Shown: positions 37,456 to 47,123 of the stretch, piece after piece | Position numbering within the stretch: position 1 is the stretch's first letter | Layout: the number at the start of each line of letters is the position of its first letter | Assembly (NCBI RefSeq): GCF_038002965.1 | Contig: NZ_JBBOOE010000001.1 | Coordinates: forward strand, 1,407,001-1,471,000 | Reading direction: 5' to 3' | Length of the DNA: 64,000 nt | DNA from: Robertmurraya sp. FSL R5-0851 | GTDB lineage: Bacteria > Bacillota > Bacilli > Bacillales > Cytobacillaceae | Notes under the pieces: model-generated | The model's database searches: none | Told to the model about the DNA's origin: nothing | The model's input: only the letters and a program-made list of their open reading frames with translations | Position numbers and translations under genes: made by a program

Positions 37456-38084
37456 AAAAATCACCTTCTCATTCCAAGTTCACAAATTTGTCATAAGTTT
37501 CTATTGACATGTATAATGAACAGTATAATAATAACCACATTTTAATATATCTTTATCATAACGAATAAGTAGAAAAAAAAATAGAAGTTAATATGAGAAA
37601 TACTGCATTTTTGATACTACACAAACTACTTAATTTTTACAATATATATTATGTATTTAACAATATGAATGAATTGGAAACTAATAGGTTGTTTTCGAAA
37701 TATAATTATAGGTATGGATGGAATACATATTTTAATTTGTTTTAAAGGAAATACACACTTAATATAACTGCGAAAAAGTTATATTAACAAAATAAATGGG
37801 CTGTTTTAATAAAGAAACCGAGACACAAATTATTCAAAAATAATTCAAAAAAAGTTCACAAAAATGGAACGAAGTATGATTTAATAGATTGAGGAAATGT
37901 TATTTTTCTACACAAATATTTAACATTATTTCCACTATTAAGATAATGAAAACTATTGGCAGAATATTGACTAAAATCGGTGATAGTCGTTTTTCATTAC
38001 AATATAGCATTAAAGCTAATAATGTACTATAGTTATTGTAGTGTCGTGAGACCGGATTTGTGTTCATGGAAAGGAGGAGATGAA
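37456..38084. other. Divergent control region between ctaA and ctaB
   Basis: No gene is supported in these 629 bases, which are very AT-rich. TTGACA (37504-37509) with AATAAT (37527-37532, spacing 17) is a possible plus-strand promoter, although it would give ctaB a leader of about 550 bases. TTCACAAA, the complement of the ResD-type motif TTTGTGAA, occurs at 37479-37486 and 37855-37862; near the second, ATTCAAAAA is repeated. In B. subtilis both ctaA and the ctaB operon need ResD. Which of these act is not known. Confidence 0.5.
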
Positions 38085-39017
38085 ATGGCGGGCTCAAGAT
38101 CAATAAGTGAAGCAACGATAAACGGCGATGATAACGGCATTGATCTACCAAAGACAAATGCATGGAAGGATTTCCTTGCACTAATTAAAATTGGCATTGT
38201 AAACTCCAATTTAATTACTACCTTTACTGGACTTTGGTTAGCGCTTCACTTTGGAGAAAAAAGCTTCTTTTCAAATCTAGATATTGTTTTTTATACGTTG
38301 ATAGGATCGTCGCTCATTATAGCAGGTTCCTGTGCCATAAATAACTACATTGATAGAGATATTGATCCTCTTATGGAACGTACTAAGGATAGACCAACAG
38401 TAACGGGAAATGTTCAACCACGAAAAGTGATTATAATGGGGTTAACTCTTATAACTATAGGTACTATTTTTCTCGCATTAACCACATTAACAGCTGTTGT
38501 AATTGGACTTGTAGGAGTGTTTAGCTATGTTGTCCTTTATACAATGTGGTCAAAACGCCAACTTGTTTCAAATACCATCATAGGAAGTATATCAGGTGCC
38601 GTACCACCACTGATTGGTTGGTCAGCGGTTGATGGGGATTTGAGTATCATGGCATGGAGTTTATTCCTAATCATGTTTGCTTGGCAACCACCGCATTTTT
38701 ATGCCCTAGCGATGAGAAGAGTAGAAGAGTATAGGGCTGCTAACATTCCTATGTTACCAGTAGTAAAAGGCTTTGAAACAACAAAAAAACATATCATTTT
38801 ATGGATTGTTTCCTTGTTGCCGCTTCCATTCTTATTGACCAGCTTAGGTATACCATTCCTAATCCTAGCGTCAGCTTTAAATGTAGGATGGTTAGTTACT
38901 GGTTTATATGGCTATAAGAAAAAGGACGATATGAAATGGGCAAAGATCATGTTTGTCTATTCTCTACAATATCTAACTATTCTTTTTGTAGCTATGGTAA
39001 TTGTCACACTAATATAA
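38085..39017 (+). CDS. ctaB: Protoheme IX farnesyltransferase (heme O synthase)
   Basis: A 310-residue UbiA-family membrane prenyltransferase that adds a farnesyl group to heme B, giving heme O, the substrate of CtaA. The first aspartate-rich motif is [19 protein letters not shown] (about 86-104), and the second is in [10 protein letters not shown] near 223. About eight membrane helices. The ATG at 38085 follows AAGGAGGAG at seven bases and gives an N-terminus like B. subtilis CtaB ([16 protein letters not shown]); upstream open frame is ignored. A hairpin follows before ctaC. Confidence 0.94.
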   Translation: MAGSRSISEATINGDDNGIDLPKTNAWKDFLALIKIGIVNSNLITTFTGLWLALHFGEKSFFSNLDIVFYTLIGSSLIIAGSCAINNYIDRDIDPLMERTKDRPTVTGNVQPRKVIIMGLTLITIGTIFLALTTLTAVVIGLVGVFSYVVLYTMWSKRQLVSNTIIGSISGAVPPLIGWSAVDGDLSIMAWSLFLIMFAWQPPHFYALAMRRVEEYRAANIPMLPVVKGFETTKKHIILWIVSLLPLPFLLTSLGIPFLILASALNVGWLVTGLYGYKKKDDMKWAKIMFVYSLQYLTILFVAMVIVTLI

Positions 39018-39037
39018 AATATGTTTTGTTAGAAAAA

Positions 39038-39075
39038 CCTTTCCCTACTGTCATTAGGGAGAGGTTGTCTATAAA
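39038..39075 (+). terminator. Hairpin between ctaB and ctaC
   Basis: CCTTTCCCTA pairs with TAGGGAGAGG (one mismatch) around CTGTCAT, then TTGTCTATAAATTTTTTT. A partial terminator at this place is known for the B. subtilis cta operon. Confidence 0.65.
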
Positions 39076-39138
39076 TTTTTTTACTGATCAAACATTTCAG
39101 GGAAGAAATATTTTACGAAAGAGGGGTTTGATTAAGCT

Positions 39139-40209
39139 ATGAAAAGGCTTGCGAAATGGCGAATGATTTCAATGATTGCAATCATAACGCTACTACTTTC
39201 CGGATGTGGTGAACCGTTCTTGTCAACGCTACAGCCAGCCGGTGAGGTTGCTAAAGAGCAATTCGATTTAATGATGTTATCTGTGGCGATAATGGTAGGG
39301 GTAATTATCGTCGTAACCTTGATCTTCGCGATCGTGGTTGTAAAATTCCGCCGCAAGGATGATAGCATTCCAAAACAGGTGGAAGGAAGTCATAAGCTAG
39401 AAATCATTTGGACTGTTATCCCAATTATTCTACTTCTTATTCTTGCTGTTCCAACAGTAGCTTCTACATTTAAGTTTGCTGATGTTTCTGAGATGGATAA
39501 GAAAAATGAAGAGGGTAAAACGGATGCATTAGTTATCAATGTCCGTGCTAGCCTTTATTGGTGGGAATTTGAGTATCCAAACGAAGAAATTATTACGAGT
39601 CAGGACTTGGTTGTTCCTACAGGACAAAAGGTGTACTTTAACTTAAAGGCGTCTGATGTAAAGCACTCTTTCTGGATTCCAGCGGTTGGTGGAAAGATGG
39701 ATACAAACACTGATAACGTGAACCGATTTTATTTGCAATTTGATGAACAAAAAGCAAATGAAGCTGGAGATTTATTTTACGGGAAATGTGCGGAGCTTTG
39801 CGGACCATCTCACGCTCTAATGGACTTTAAAGTTAAAGCGATTTCACCAGATGAGTTTGACCAGTGGGTTGCTGATATGCAATCTGTCAAGGAACCTGAA
39901 ACGGCTGAAACTCCTTTAGCTCAACAAGGTCAAGAAGTCTTTAATAACAGCTGTATTGGTTGTCATGCTGTAACACCAGCAACTGGTGCTCCAGAAGCTG
40001 CTCGTCTTGGACCAAATCTAACAAACTTTGGTGAAAGATCTCGTATTGCAGGTGTATTAGACCATACAGAAGAAGAACTTAAAAACTGGATTTCTGATCC
40101 TGAAGCTTATAAGCCAGGGAACAAAATGACAAATGCATACAACACATTAACTCCAGAAGAACTAGATGCTGTATCAGAATACTTAATGAACTTAAAGGTA
40201 CAGGATTAA
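39139..40209 (+). CDS. ctaC: caa3 oxidase subunit II with cytochrome c domain
   Basis: A 356-residue subunit II of the caa3-type cytochrome c oxidase. It is a lipoprotein (lipobox LLSGC, C18), followed by two membrane helices (about 41-64 and 84-104), the CuA domain with the ligand motif CAELCGPSHALM, and a fused cytochrome c domain with heme site CIGCH near 272. The fused heme domain makes an external soluble cytochrome c unnecessary. First of ctaCDEF; GAGGGG lies upstream with rather long spacing. Confidence 0.95.
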   Translation: MKRLAKWRMISMIAIITLLLSGCGEPFLSTLQPAGEVAKEQFDLMMLSVAIMVGVIIVVTLIFAIVVVKFRRKDDSIPKQVEGSHKLEIIWTVIPIILLLILAVPTVASTFKFADVSEMDKKNEEGKTDALVINVRASLYWWEFEYPNEEIITSQDLVVPTGQKVYFNLKASDVKHSFWIPAVGGKMDTNTDNVNRFYLQFDEQKANEAGDLFYGKCAELCGPSHALMDFKVKAISPDEFDQWVADMQSVKEPETAETPLAQQGQEVFNNSCIGCHAVTPATGAPEAARLGPNLTNFGERSRIAGVLDHTEEELKNWISDPEAYKPGNKMTNAYNTLTPEELDAVSEYLMNLKVQD

Positions 40210-40241
40210 TAGGGGACTTTGTTTGAAAGGGAGGCAGAATT

Positions 40242-42110
40242 GTGAGTACCTATGCTCAGAAAAAGGGGTTCGGTGCGACTTTGTGGGAATACTTAACTAC
40301 AGTAGACCATAAAAAGATCGCTATCCTTTACTTAATTGCTGGTGGACTATTCTTCGTTCTAGGTGGTCTAGAAGCAATGTTTATTCGTATCCAGCTAGCT
40401 GTACCAAACAATGATTTTGTAAGCGCTGGATTATATAATGAAATTTTAACCATGCATGGAACAACAATGATTTTCTTAGCAGCTATGCCACTGTTATTTG
40501 CTTTTATGAATGCCATTATGCCATTACAAATCGGAGCTCGTGACGTTGCGTTTCCATTTGTCAATGCACTTGGATTCTGGTTATTCTTTTTTGGTGGTAT
40601 CTTCTTAAATCTATCTTGGTTTTTAGGAGGAGCACCAGATGCAGGTTGGACCTCTTATGCATCTCTATCGATGGCATCTGAAGGACACGGGATAGATTTT
40701 TATGCACTAGGGTTACAGATTTCTGGTGCGGGAACGTTAATGGGGGGAATTAACTTTCTAGTAACGATTATCAATATGCGTGCACCTGGTATGACATACA
40801 TGAGAATGCCATTGTTTACATGGTCTACGTTCGTGGCATCAGCACTTATCCTATTTGCATTTCCTCCGCTTACAGTGGGACTATTCTTGCTGATTTTTGA
40901 CCGTATGTTTGGTTCAAACTTCTTTGATGTTGCAAATGGTGGAAATACAGTCATTTGGGAGCATTTATTCTGGATCTTTGGACACCCAGAAGTGTATATT
41001 TTAGTCTTACCGGCATTCGGTATTTTCTCGGAAATTTTTGCTACTTTCTCGAGAAAGCGTCTGTTTGGATACTCATCTATGGTGTTCGCTACGGTTCTTA
41101 TTGGATTCTTAGGATTCATGGTTTGGGCTCACCATATGTTTACAACTGGATTAGGTCCAATTGCTAATGCAATCTTTGCTGTTGCAACGATGGCAATTGC
41201 TGTTCCAACTGGTATAAAAATCTTTAACTGGCTCTTCACTATGTGGGGAGGAAGCATCAAGTTCACAACACCTATGCTTTATGCCGTTGCATTCATTCCA
41301 TCTTTCGTAGGTGGAGGGGTAACAGGGGTTATGCTTGCTTCAGCAGCAGCTGACTACCAATACCATGATTCTTATTTCGTAGTTGCCCATTTCCACTATG
41401 TTATTGTTGGTGGAGTTGTATTTGGTCTTTTAGCAGCAACCCATTTCTATTGGCCAAAAATGTTTGGAACAATGTTAAACGAAGCATTAGGAAAAATCAC
41501 TTTCTGGTTATTCTTAATTGGATTCCACTTAACATTCTTTATCCAGCATTTCCTTGGATTAATGGGGATGCCAAGACGTATTTTTACATTCTTACCTAAC
41601 CAAGGTTTGGATGCTGGGAACTTAATAAGTACAATTGGTGCATTCTTTATGGCGATTGCTACATTAATCTTGTTAATCAACATTGTGATTACAAGTGTGA
41701 AAAATGAAAAGGTTGGAAATGATCCTTGGGAAGATGGACGTACACTTGAGTGGGCAATTCCATCACCACCACCTTTCTACAACTTTAAACAGCTTCCGCT
41801 TGTTCGTGGATTAGATCCACTATGGATTGAAAAAATGGAAGGCAAAAAAGGTATGACACCTGCTGAGCCGCTTGGTGACATTCATATGCCAAACAACTCA
41901 TTTACTCCATTTATGATTTCACTAGGATTATTTGTGGCCGCATTTGGTGCGCTATACCGTGAAGATTATAATTGGGGTGTATTGGTTCTGATCGCAGGAA
42001 TGGGTATCACACTTTTATCAATGTTTGTTCGTTCTGTTAAGGATGACCATGGCTTCCATATTCACAAGGAAGATTTATTAAACGATGATGATAAGGGGGG
42101 GAAGGCATAA
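40242..42110 (+). CDS. ctaD: caa3 oxidase subunit I
   Basis: The 622-residue catalytic subunit with the low-spin heme a and the heme a3-CuB centre. Histidine ligands are seen in ILTMHGTTMIF, FGHPEVYIL (with the Tyr cross-linked to His), VWAHHMFTTG and VAHFHYVIVGG; 12 core helices plus extra C-terminal helices are normal for the Bacillus enzyme. The start is GTG (40242) with GGGAGGC upstream. Its stop overlaps the ctaE start (TAATG), indicating coupled translation. Confidence 0.96.
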   Translation: MSTYAQKKGFGATLWEYLTTVDHKKIAILYLIAGGLFFVLGGLEAMFIRIQLAVPNNDFVSAGLYNEILTMHGTTMIFLAAMPLLFAFMNAIMPLQIGARDVAFPFVNALGFWLFFFGGIFLNLSWFLGGAPDAGWTSYASLSMASEGHGIDFYALGLQISGAGTLMGGINFLVTIINMRAPGMTYMRMPLFTWSTFVASALILFAFPPLTVGLFLLIFDRMFGSNFFDVANGGNTVIWEHLFWIFGHPEVYILVLPAFGIFSEIFATFSRKRLFGYSSMVFATVLIGFLGFMVWAHHMFTTGLGPIANAIFAVATMAIAVPTGIKIFNWLFTMWGGSIKFTTPMLYAVAFIPSFVGGGVTGVMLASAAADYQYHDSYFVVAHFHYVIVGGVVFGLLAATHFYWPKMFGTMLNEALGKITFWLFLIGFHLTFFIQHFLGLMGMPRRIFTFLPNQGLDAGNLISTIGAFFMAIATLILLINIVITSVKNEKVGNDPWEDGRTLEWAIPSPPPFYNFKQLPLVRGLDPLWIEKMEGKKGMTPAEPLGDIHMPNNSFTPFMISLGLFVAAFGALYREDYNWGVLVLIAGMGITLLSMFVRSVKDDHGFHIHKEDLLNDDDKGGKA

Positions 42111-42739
42111 TGCATGTAGAAGATAAGTTTACTGCTGAAACATGGCCTGCCGCACCTGAAAAGCAAACCCTTGAAGGAAAAAATAAGTTTTTAGGTTTTT
42201 GGTTATTTTTAGGTGGAGAAACGGTTCTCTTTGCATCACTTTTTGCAACTTACTTAGCCTTAAAGGATAAGGTTCCAAATGCTGAACACGCTCTAGCAAA
42301 GGATCTTTTCGAATTACCGCTAGTATTTGTAGCAACGATGCTACTTTTAACTAGTTCGTTAACAAGTGTATATGCAATGTACCACATGAAAAACTTCAAT
42401 TTCAAAAAGATGCAGCTATGGTTAGGCTTAACTGTGCTGCTAGGATTTGCATTCTTGCTTCTTGAAATTTACGAGTTCAATCACTATGTACATGAATATC
42501 ATCATACATTTACTAGTAGTGCATTTGGATCTGCCTTTTATACTCTTGTTGGTTTCCACGGGGGTCACGTTGCTTTCGGTCTTCTATGGATCGTCACTTT
42601 AATGGTGAGAAATGCAAAGCGTGGGTTAGATTTGTACAATGCGCCAAAGTTCTATGTTGCAAGTCTTTACTGGCACTTTATTGACGTGGTGTGGGTATTT
42701 ATTTTCACGGTAGTATATTTAATGGGAATGGTGGGATAA
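42110..42739 (+). CDS. ctaE: caa3 oxidase subunit III
   Basis: A 209-residue membrane subunit with five predicted helices. It shows the subunit III pattern (KFLGFWLFLGGETVLFASLF near 30-49; YTLVGFHGGHVAFGLLW near 142-158; YWHFIDVVWVFIF near the end). It overlaps the ctaD stop by one base, with a GGGGGGAAGG site upstream. It does not bind metals but supports proton uptake and stability in the family. Confidence 0.95.
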   Translation: MHVEDKFTAETWPAAPEKQTLEGKNKFLGFWLFLGGETVLFASLFATYLALKDKVPNAEHALAKDLFELPLVFVATMLLLTSSLTSVYAMYHMKNFNFKKMQLWLGLTVLLGFAFLLLEIYEFNHYVHEYHHTFTSSAFGSAFYTLVGFHGGHVAFGLLWIVTLMVRNAKRGLDLYNAPKFYVASLYWHFIDVVWVFIFTVVYLMGMVG

Positions 42740-42743
42740 ACTG

Positions 42744-43079
42744 ATGGCAAGTGAACAAACACATTCAGGTAACCCTAGAGTAGACATTGAATATCGTAAA
42801 AAGAAAAGTGCAGAGGAAATGCGCTATCAAATTGTATCATTTTCTATGATGATCTTTTTGACATTTGTAGCATTTATTGCTGTAGGCTATGGTGATTTTT
42901 CGGCATGGTTTATCGTTCCTTTCATTCTTTTGCTAGCTGTCGTGCAAGTAGTCTTTCAATTATATTACTTCATGCATATGAGTCATAAGGGACATGAAGC
43001 GCCAGCGCTTTTCCTATATTCAGGTTTATTAGTTGGGTTAATAACAATATTAGCTTTTATGACCATTATTTGGTGGTAA
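42744..43079 (+). CDS. ctaF: caa3 oxidase subunit IV
   Basis: A 111-residue subunit with a charged N-terminal part (KKKSAEEMRYQ) and three membrane helices (about 29-48, 54-72 and 86-108). FQLYYFMHMSHKG is typical for CtaF. It starts four bases after ctaE. Last gene of the oxidase operon; a strong terminator follows. Confidence 0.93.
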   Translation: MASEQTHSGNPRVDIEYRKKKSAEEMRYQIVSFSMMIFLTFVAFIAVGYGDFSAWFIVPFILLLAVVQVVFQLYYFMHMSHKGHEAPALFLYSGLLVGLITILAFMTIIWW

Positions 43080-43089
43080 GTGTATGAAA

Positions 43090-43121
43090 GAAAATCGGCT
43101 TCCTGAGCCGATTTTCTTTTT
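43090..43121 (+). terminator. Terminator of the ctaCDEF operon
   Basis: GAAAATCGGCT/AGCCGATTTTC perfect 11-bp stem, loop TCCTG, followed by TTTTT. Confidence 0.93.
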
Positions 43122-43151
43122 GCGCTAAATATAGGAAGAAAACCTCAATCG

Positions 43152-43181
43152 TTGTAGTATGCAAGACAAATCAGGTATAAT
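43152..43181 (+). promoter_or_regulatory. SigA-type promoter of ctaG
   Basis: TTGTAG (43152-43157) and TATAAT (43176-43181) with 18-base spacing; the ctaG start lies 33 bases after the -10. It follows the ctaF terminator, so ctaG is transcribed separately. Confidence 0.65.
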
Positions 43182-43214
43182 ATAACTGACTTAAAAATAA
43201 CGAGGTGATCGTCA

Positions 43215-44120
43215 TTGTCGCTTGATATATTTGGATTTAGGGCATTGTGGAGTCCATTTTTCCTAATCCTTTTACTTGTGTTTTTAGCTACCTATTTTCT
43301 CGTAACTACGAAGTACCGATCTCTCTTTTCAAAATCTGAGGTATTAACTAAAAAACAATGGATTAGCTTTACATCAGCTATGGTACTTTTGTATGTGGTG
43401 AAGGGATCTCCCATTGATTTGTTAGGACATATAATGTTTTACGTTCATATGATCCAAATGGCCATTCTATACTTAGTGATTCCTATTCTATTTATTTATG
43501 GAATTCCTCCATGGATGTGGAGATCGGTATTATCTAAACCAATCATCAAACCATTGTTTGGATTTTTCACAAAACCTCTAATTGCACTTATTCTTTTTAA
43601 TGGAGTGTTTTCTTTCTACCACGTTCCTAATATTTTTGATATTGTAAAAACAGATATGTGGTTGCATGCCATCTATACTTCGGCATTATTTTTATTAGCG
43701 ATTTGTATGTGGTGGCCACTAGTGAACGAGTTAGAAGAGTATGAAACATTAAACGGGTTGAAAAAGGTAGGTTATATCTTTGCAGATGGAATTTTATTAA
43801 CACCAGCATGTGCTTTAATTATCTTTGCAGATACACCGATGTATACTACTTTTTCTGATCCAAACGCATGGGCAAGCGCACTTGAATTATGTGTTCCATC
43901 AACGACGCTAGCTTCATTAAATTTAAGTGGGCCAGAGATGTTTAATTCAATGTCGCTGCTTGAGGATCAACAAACGGGTGGAGTGCTCATGAAGGTCATA
44001 CAAGAGGTTGTGTATGGTGTGATCTTAGCACAGGTGTTCTTTAATTGGTTCAGAAAGGAACAAACGATTGATGAGTTACCTGTAAATCAAACTACCTTTC
44101 AACCAGAGCCTACTAAATAA
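43215..44120 (+). CDS. ctaG: Cytochrome c oxidase assembly factor CtaG
   Basis: A 301-residue caa3_CtaG-family membrane protein with about seven helices. In B. subtilis CtaG is needed for formation of active caa3 oxidase, probably in CuB insertion. Conserved histidine and methionine residues occur in GHIMFYVHMIQMAILY and MWLHAIYTSALF. The start is TTG (43215) with GAGGTGATC upstream. The following DUF420 gene starts 25 bases downstream and is probably co-transcribed. Confidence 0.92.
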   Translation: MSLDIFGFRALWSPFFLILLLVFLATYFLVTTKYRSLFSKSEVLTKKQWISFTSAMVLLYVVKGSPIDLLGHIMFYVHMIQMAILYLVIPILFIYGIPPWMWRSVLSKPIIKPLFGFFTKPLIALILFNGVFSFYHVPNIFDIVKTDMWLHAIYTSALFLLAICMWWPLVNELEEYETLNGLKKVGYIFADGILLTPACALIIFADTPMYTTFSDPNAWASALELCVPSTTLASLNLSGPEMFNSMSLLEDQQTGGVLMKVIQEVVYGVILAQVFFNWFRKEQTIDELPVNQTTFQPEPTK

Positions 44121-44145
44121 AATAAGTTTTTAAGAGGAGAAACAA

Positions 44146-44613
44146 ATGGATTTCACATTACCTATTTTACCTACAATTAGTACAACCTTTATTGTGCTAA
44201 GTGGTCTAACTGTTGCGATTGGATGGTGGCAAATCAAGCAACGTAAAATAGAGGCCCATCAAAAAACGATGTTTTTAGCAGGAATATTCGCTATTATCTT
44301 CTTTGTCATCTATGCTAGCCGAACCATCTTTATTGGTAATACAGCGTTTGGTGGACCAGATGATATTAAAATTTACTATACAATCTTTTTGATCTTTCAT
44401 ATTACATTAGCAACGGTTGGAGCAGTATTAGGGATCATTTCGTTGTATACAGGCTATAAAAAGCAACTAGAAAAGCATAGAAAACTTGGGCCCATTACTA
44501 GCATCGTGTGGTTTTTTACTGCTATTACAGGTGTAGCGGTATACCTGCTATTGTACGTCATATACCACGGAGGAGAAACCACCTCTGTTATTAAAGCAAT
44601 ACTAGGGTTTTAA
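44146..44613 (+). CDS. DUF420 membrane protein (YozB-like)
   Basis: A 155-residue membrane protein with four to five predicted helices. It belongs to the DUF420 type, also seen as YozB in B. subtilis; conserved histidines (H39, in EAHQKTMF; HITLATVG near 85; EKHRKLG near 115) suggest heme or copper contact. It follows ctaG closely, and many oxidase clusters include such a gene, so a role in oxidase assembly is likely but unproven. AAGAGGAG lies ahead of the ATG. Confidence 0.85.
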   Translation: MDFTLPILPTISTTFIVLSGLTVAIGWWQIKQRKIEAHQKTMFLAGIFAIIFFVIYASRTIFIGNTAFGGPDDIKIYYTIFLIFHITLATVGAVLGIISLYTGYKKQLEKHRKLGPITSIVWFFTAITGVAVYLLLYVIYHGGETTSVIKAILGF

Positions 44614-44622
44614 TGATGCATA

Positions 44623-44656
44623 AAAGCGCTACAAGTAATTGTGGCGCTTTTTTTTG
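44623..44656 (+). terminator. Terminator of ctaG-DUF420
   Basis: AAAGCGCTACAA pairs with TTGTGGCGCTTT (one mismatch) around GTAA, followed by TTTTT. Confidence 0.88.
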
Positions 44657-44694
44657 AATATGTTTTACAGAAGTTGTGATATGGGGTGAGAATG

Positions 44695-45867
44695 ATGGAA
44701 TTTGTTGTATTAACAGAAAATGATTATGAGGAAGCCATGAAATTGTCAATGTATGCCTTTCAATATAAGGTAAGTGCGGATGATATCCCTAAAAGAAAAC
44801 AGATGCTAAAATCCCACGACATTCTTGCGGTCAAGGATGGAGAAAAACTTGTTGCAAAATTACATATTATCCCGTTTTCTATTTATATAAACGATAACAA
44901 ATTTCAAATGGGAGGCATAGCTGGAGTGTCAACGTATCCAGAATACCGGCGTCACGGCTATGTGAAACAACTTATTACTGAAGCCTTACAACATATGAAT
45001 CAGAAACAGCAATACATATCCTTTCTTCACCCTTTTGATGTCCAGTTTTATCGTAGATTCGGTTGGGAGCTTTTTGCAGATAACAAAAAGGTAACGATTG
45101 AGAAGAAAGATTTAGATATGTTGCCTTCAAACCAAGGGAAAATTTTAAGAGACATTCCTAAGGATGAAAGAGCACAAATTGAAAGAGTATATGAGACTTA
45201 TGCAGCATCTCATAGTGGTATGCTTGTTCGAACACAAAAATGGTGGAAAGACCACGTATACAGTGAGGACCATTTGGCTGCGTATGTGAATGACAATGGT
45301 GATTACGAAGGTTATCTCGTCTATTCAGTGAAAAATAAAGAGATGGAAATCATTGAAATTATTACTTGTACTCATCAGGCAGCCATTGGACTATGGAATT
45401 TTATCTGTCAGCATGACTCCATGATTGACAAGGTAGTAGTTACCACTTCGACTCATGACCTATTTCCATACTACTTAAAACAACCAAAACAAAAGACGGA
45501 TGTTCACCCATACTTTATGGCTAGAATTGTTAATGTAGAAGGGTTTTTAAAATCCTACTCCTTCGAGTTAACTGGTGAAAAGGTATTTATTCATGTAAAT
45601 GATGAATACTGTAGTTGGAATATTGGTTCGTATTTACTTTCTGATGATTCTTTTACAGCTTACAAGGAGAAAGAAGGAAGTGTTTGTGCACATCCACCTA
45701 AGGTTGGGTTGCAAATGGGCATAGGAACATTGTCTACGCTATTGTTAGGATACAAAACTGCTGATGAGCTGTATCACCTTGGAGAAATTACAGGAAGCAT
45801 AGATGATCTACAGAAGCTTAAAAGGAAAATTCCAAGATTACGTCCATATTTTCCGGATTTCTTTTAA
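44695..45867 (+). CDS. Eis-type N-acetyltransferase
   Basis: A 390-residue acetyltransferase with the three-part layout of Eis enzymes: an N-terminal GNAT domain (GGIAGVSTYPEYRRHGYVKQLI near 74-95 with the CoA loop RRHGYV), a second GNAT-like domain, and a C-terminal sterol-carrier-like domain (about 285-390). The chain ends in Phe-Phe; in Eis the terminal Phe carboxylate acts in catalysis. Eis proteins acetylate aminoglycosides and other amines, but the natural substrate here is unknown. ATG at 44692 or 44695 after GGGGTGAG; the second gives better spacing. Not part of the ylb group in B. subtilis. Confidence 0.85.
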   Translation: MEFVVLTENDYEEAMKLSMYAFQYKVSADDIPKRKQMLKSHDILAVKDGEKLVAKLHIIPFSIYINDNKFQMGGIAGVSTYPEYRRHGYVKQLITEALQHMNQKQQYISFLHPFDVQFYRRFGWELFADNKKVTIEKKDLDMLPSNQGKILRDIPKDERAQIERVYETYAASHSGMLVRTQKWWKDHVYSEDHLAAYVNDNGDYEGYLVYSVKNKEMEIIEIITCTHQAAIGLWNFICQHDSMIDKVVVTTSTHDLFPYYLKQPKQKTDVHPYFMARIVNVEGFLKSYSFELTGEKVFIHVNDEYCSWNIGSYLLSDDSFTAYKEKEGSVCAHPPKVGLQMGIGTLSTLLLGYKTADELYHLGEITGSIDDLQKLKRKIPRLRPYFPDFF

Positions 45868-45875
45868 TGCATGTA

Positions 45876-45914
45876 AAATGCGCAGACTTCAAATATGAAG
45901 ACTGCGCTTTTTTA
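45876..45914. terminator. Bidirectional terminator
   Basis: GCGCAG-A-CTTC pairs with GAAG-A-CTGCGC around AAATAT, followed by TTTTTT; shared with the convergent permease gene. Confidence 0.88.
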
Positions 45915-46973
45915 AATTTTAAAATTCAGCTTAATAATGCCAGCTTCTTTTGCCGAATTGAATGCGATTAATAGTAAAGGGCCAATAATAAACCCTAGAA
46001 TTCCTAGCAACTTAAGACCAAGGTACATTGCTATTAAAGTAGATAATGGTGAGAGACCAATATGTGTTCCCATCACTTTCGGCTCGACCGTCCGACGGAT
46101 AATTAACAATATAGCTGCTAAAATAGATAGTTTTGTACCTAACACTACATCTCCAGTTATGAAATGAAATAATGCCCATGGTGCCATGATCACTATAGAC
46201 CCAATGATGGGGATAAAATCTATAATCCAAATGATAGTGGCCATTAATAAAGCTACTTTTGGAGTAATAATGAATAACCCAATTAGTGTAACTAAGAAAA
46301 TGAGTACAGAAACAAGAAATTGAGCCTTAAAAAATCCGATTACAACAAAGGATAGACGGGAGGTCATAAAATTAACTTTATCAGCTGTTTTCTCAGTTAA
46401 ATGGCTATATAAAGAAATTTTTAACCTTTGTAAATCTAATAGGAAAAGAAATAGTGCAATCAAATACACTAAGAAGCTGACAAGATAGCTGGGTATATTT
46501 GTAAGCAATGACCGAACATTATCGATGTTTACGTAAGCTACTAAATCGTTTTTCGTTCCATTAAGAAAGGTTTGTACCTGGTTGCTAATTCCATCTACTA
46601 CTTCCTTCGGTAATTCCTTAGCAGCAGAGGTTAATTTCTCTTCAGTATCTAGCCAAGCCCGATTGATCTCATTTATTAGCTGAGGAGCGTATTCAACAAC
46701 TTGTATGGCTTCTGTAATGACTTTTGTAACAATGAAATAGCCGGTCACCCCCACGAAGAGTAAGAAGCCCAAAAATACAACTAAAACAGATACTTTCCGA
46801 TTAAGTTTGGTGCGATTTTGTAACATTCGTACGAGAGGGTCAAGGAATAATGCTGTTATAAATGCAGTGATCAAAGGAATAGATACGGGCAGAATAAGAT
46901 ATAACAACAGGGCTGCTATACAGACACCTATAAAAATTAATAAATACCGTTTCTTAAAAAAGCTGAGTAACAA
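45912..46973 (-). CDS. AI-2E/YtvI-type membrane permease
   Basis: A 353-residue membrane protein of the AI-2E transporter family: helix pairs near 10-45, 65-85, 155-185 and 205-340, with a soluble domain at about 90-150. The stretch RRTVEPKVMGTHIGLSPLSTL and GILGFIIGPLLL are typical of the YtvI sporulation protein subgroup. The start is TTG (46973), with GGAAGGAGAA upstream. Known members move small molecules or protons; here transport substrate and any role in sporulation are inferred only. Confidence 0.82.
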   Translation of the reverse strand: MLLSFFKKRYLLIFIGVCIAALLLYLILPVSIPLITAFITALFLDPLVRMLQNRTKLNRKVSVLVVFLGFLLFVGVTGYFIVTKVITEAIQVVEYAPQLINEINRAWLDTEEKLTSAAKELPKEVVDGISNQVQTFLNGTKNDLVAYVNIDNVRSLLTNIPSYLVSFLVYLIALFLFLLDLQRLKISLYSHLTEKTADKVNFMTSRLSFVVIGFFKAQFLVSVLIFLVTLIGLFIITPKVALLMATIIWIIDFIPIIGSIVIMAPWALFHFITGDVVLGTKLSILAAILLIIRRTVEPKVMGTHIGLSPLSTLIAMYLGLKLLGILGFIIGPLLLIAFNSAKEAGIIKLNFKI

Positions 46974-47123
46974 AGTTGTTCTCCTTCCATAAATAAAAAA
47001 TATTTGTTAATTTCGGAACACTTAAATTATAGTATGCATTTAATAAAATAACCAATGAAAATAATAAAAATATGAATTTAAATAGTTTGTTGTGTTTATT
47101 AGACGAGCCTAAAAGGAGGGATT

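Noticed and set aside
37504..37529. TTGACA with the nearby TATAAT as a promoter
   Set aside because: Spacing is only 14 bases, too short for SigA; the pair with AATAAT at 17 bases is more plausible.
37594..37743. 49-codon ATG frame in the ctaA-ctaB gap
   Set aside because: No Shine-Dalgarno sequence, Asn/Tyr/Phe-rich composition expected of AT-rich non-coding DNA.
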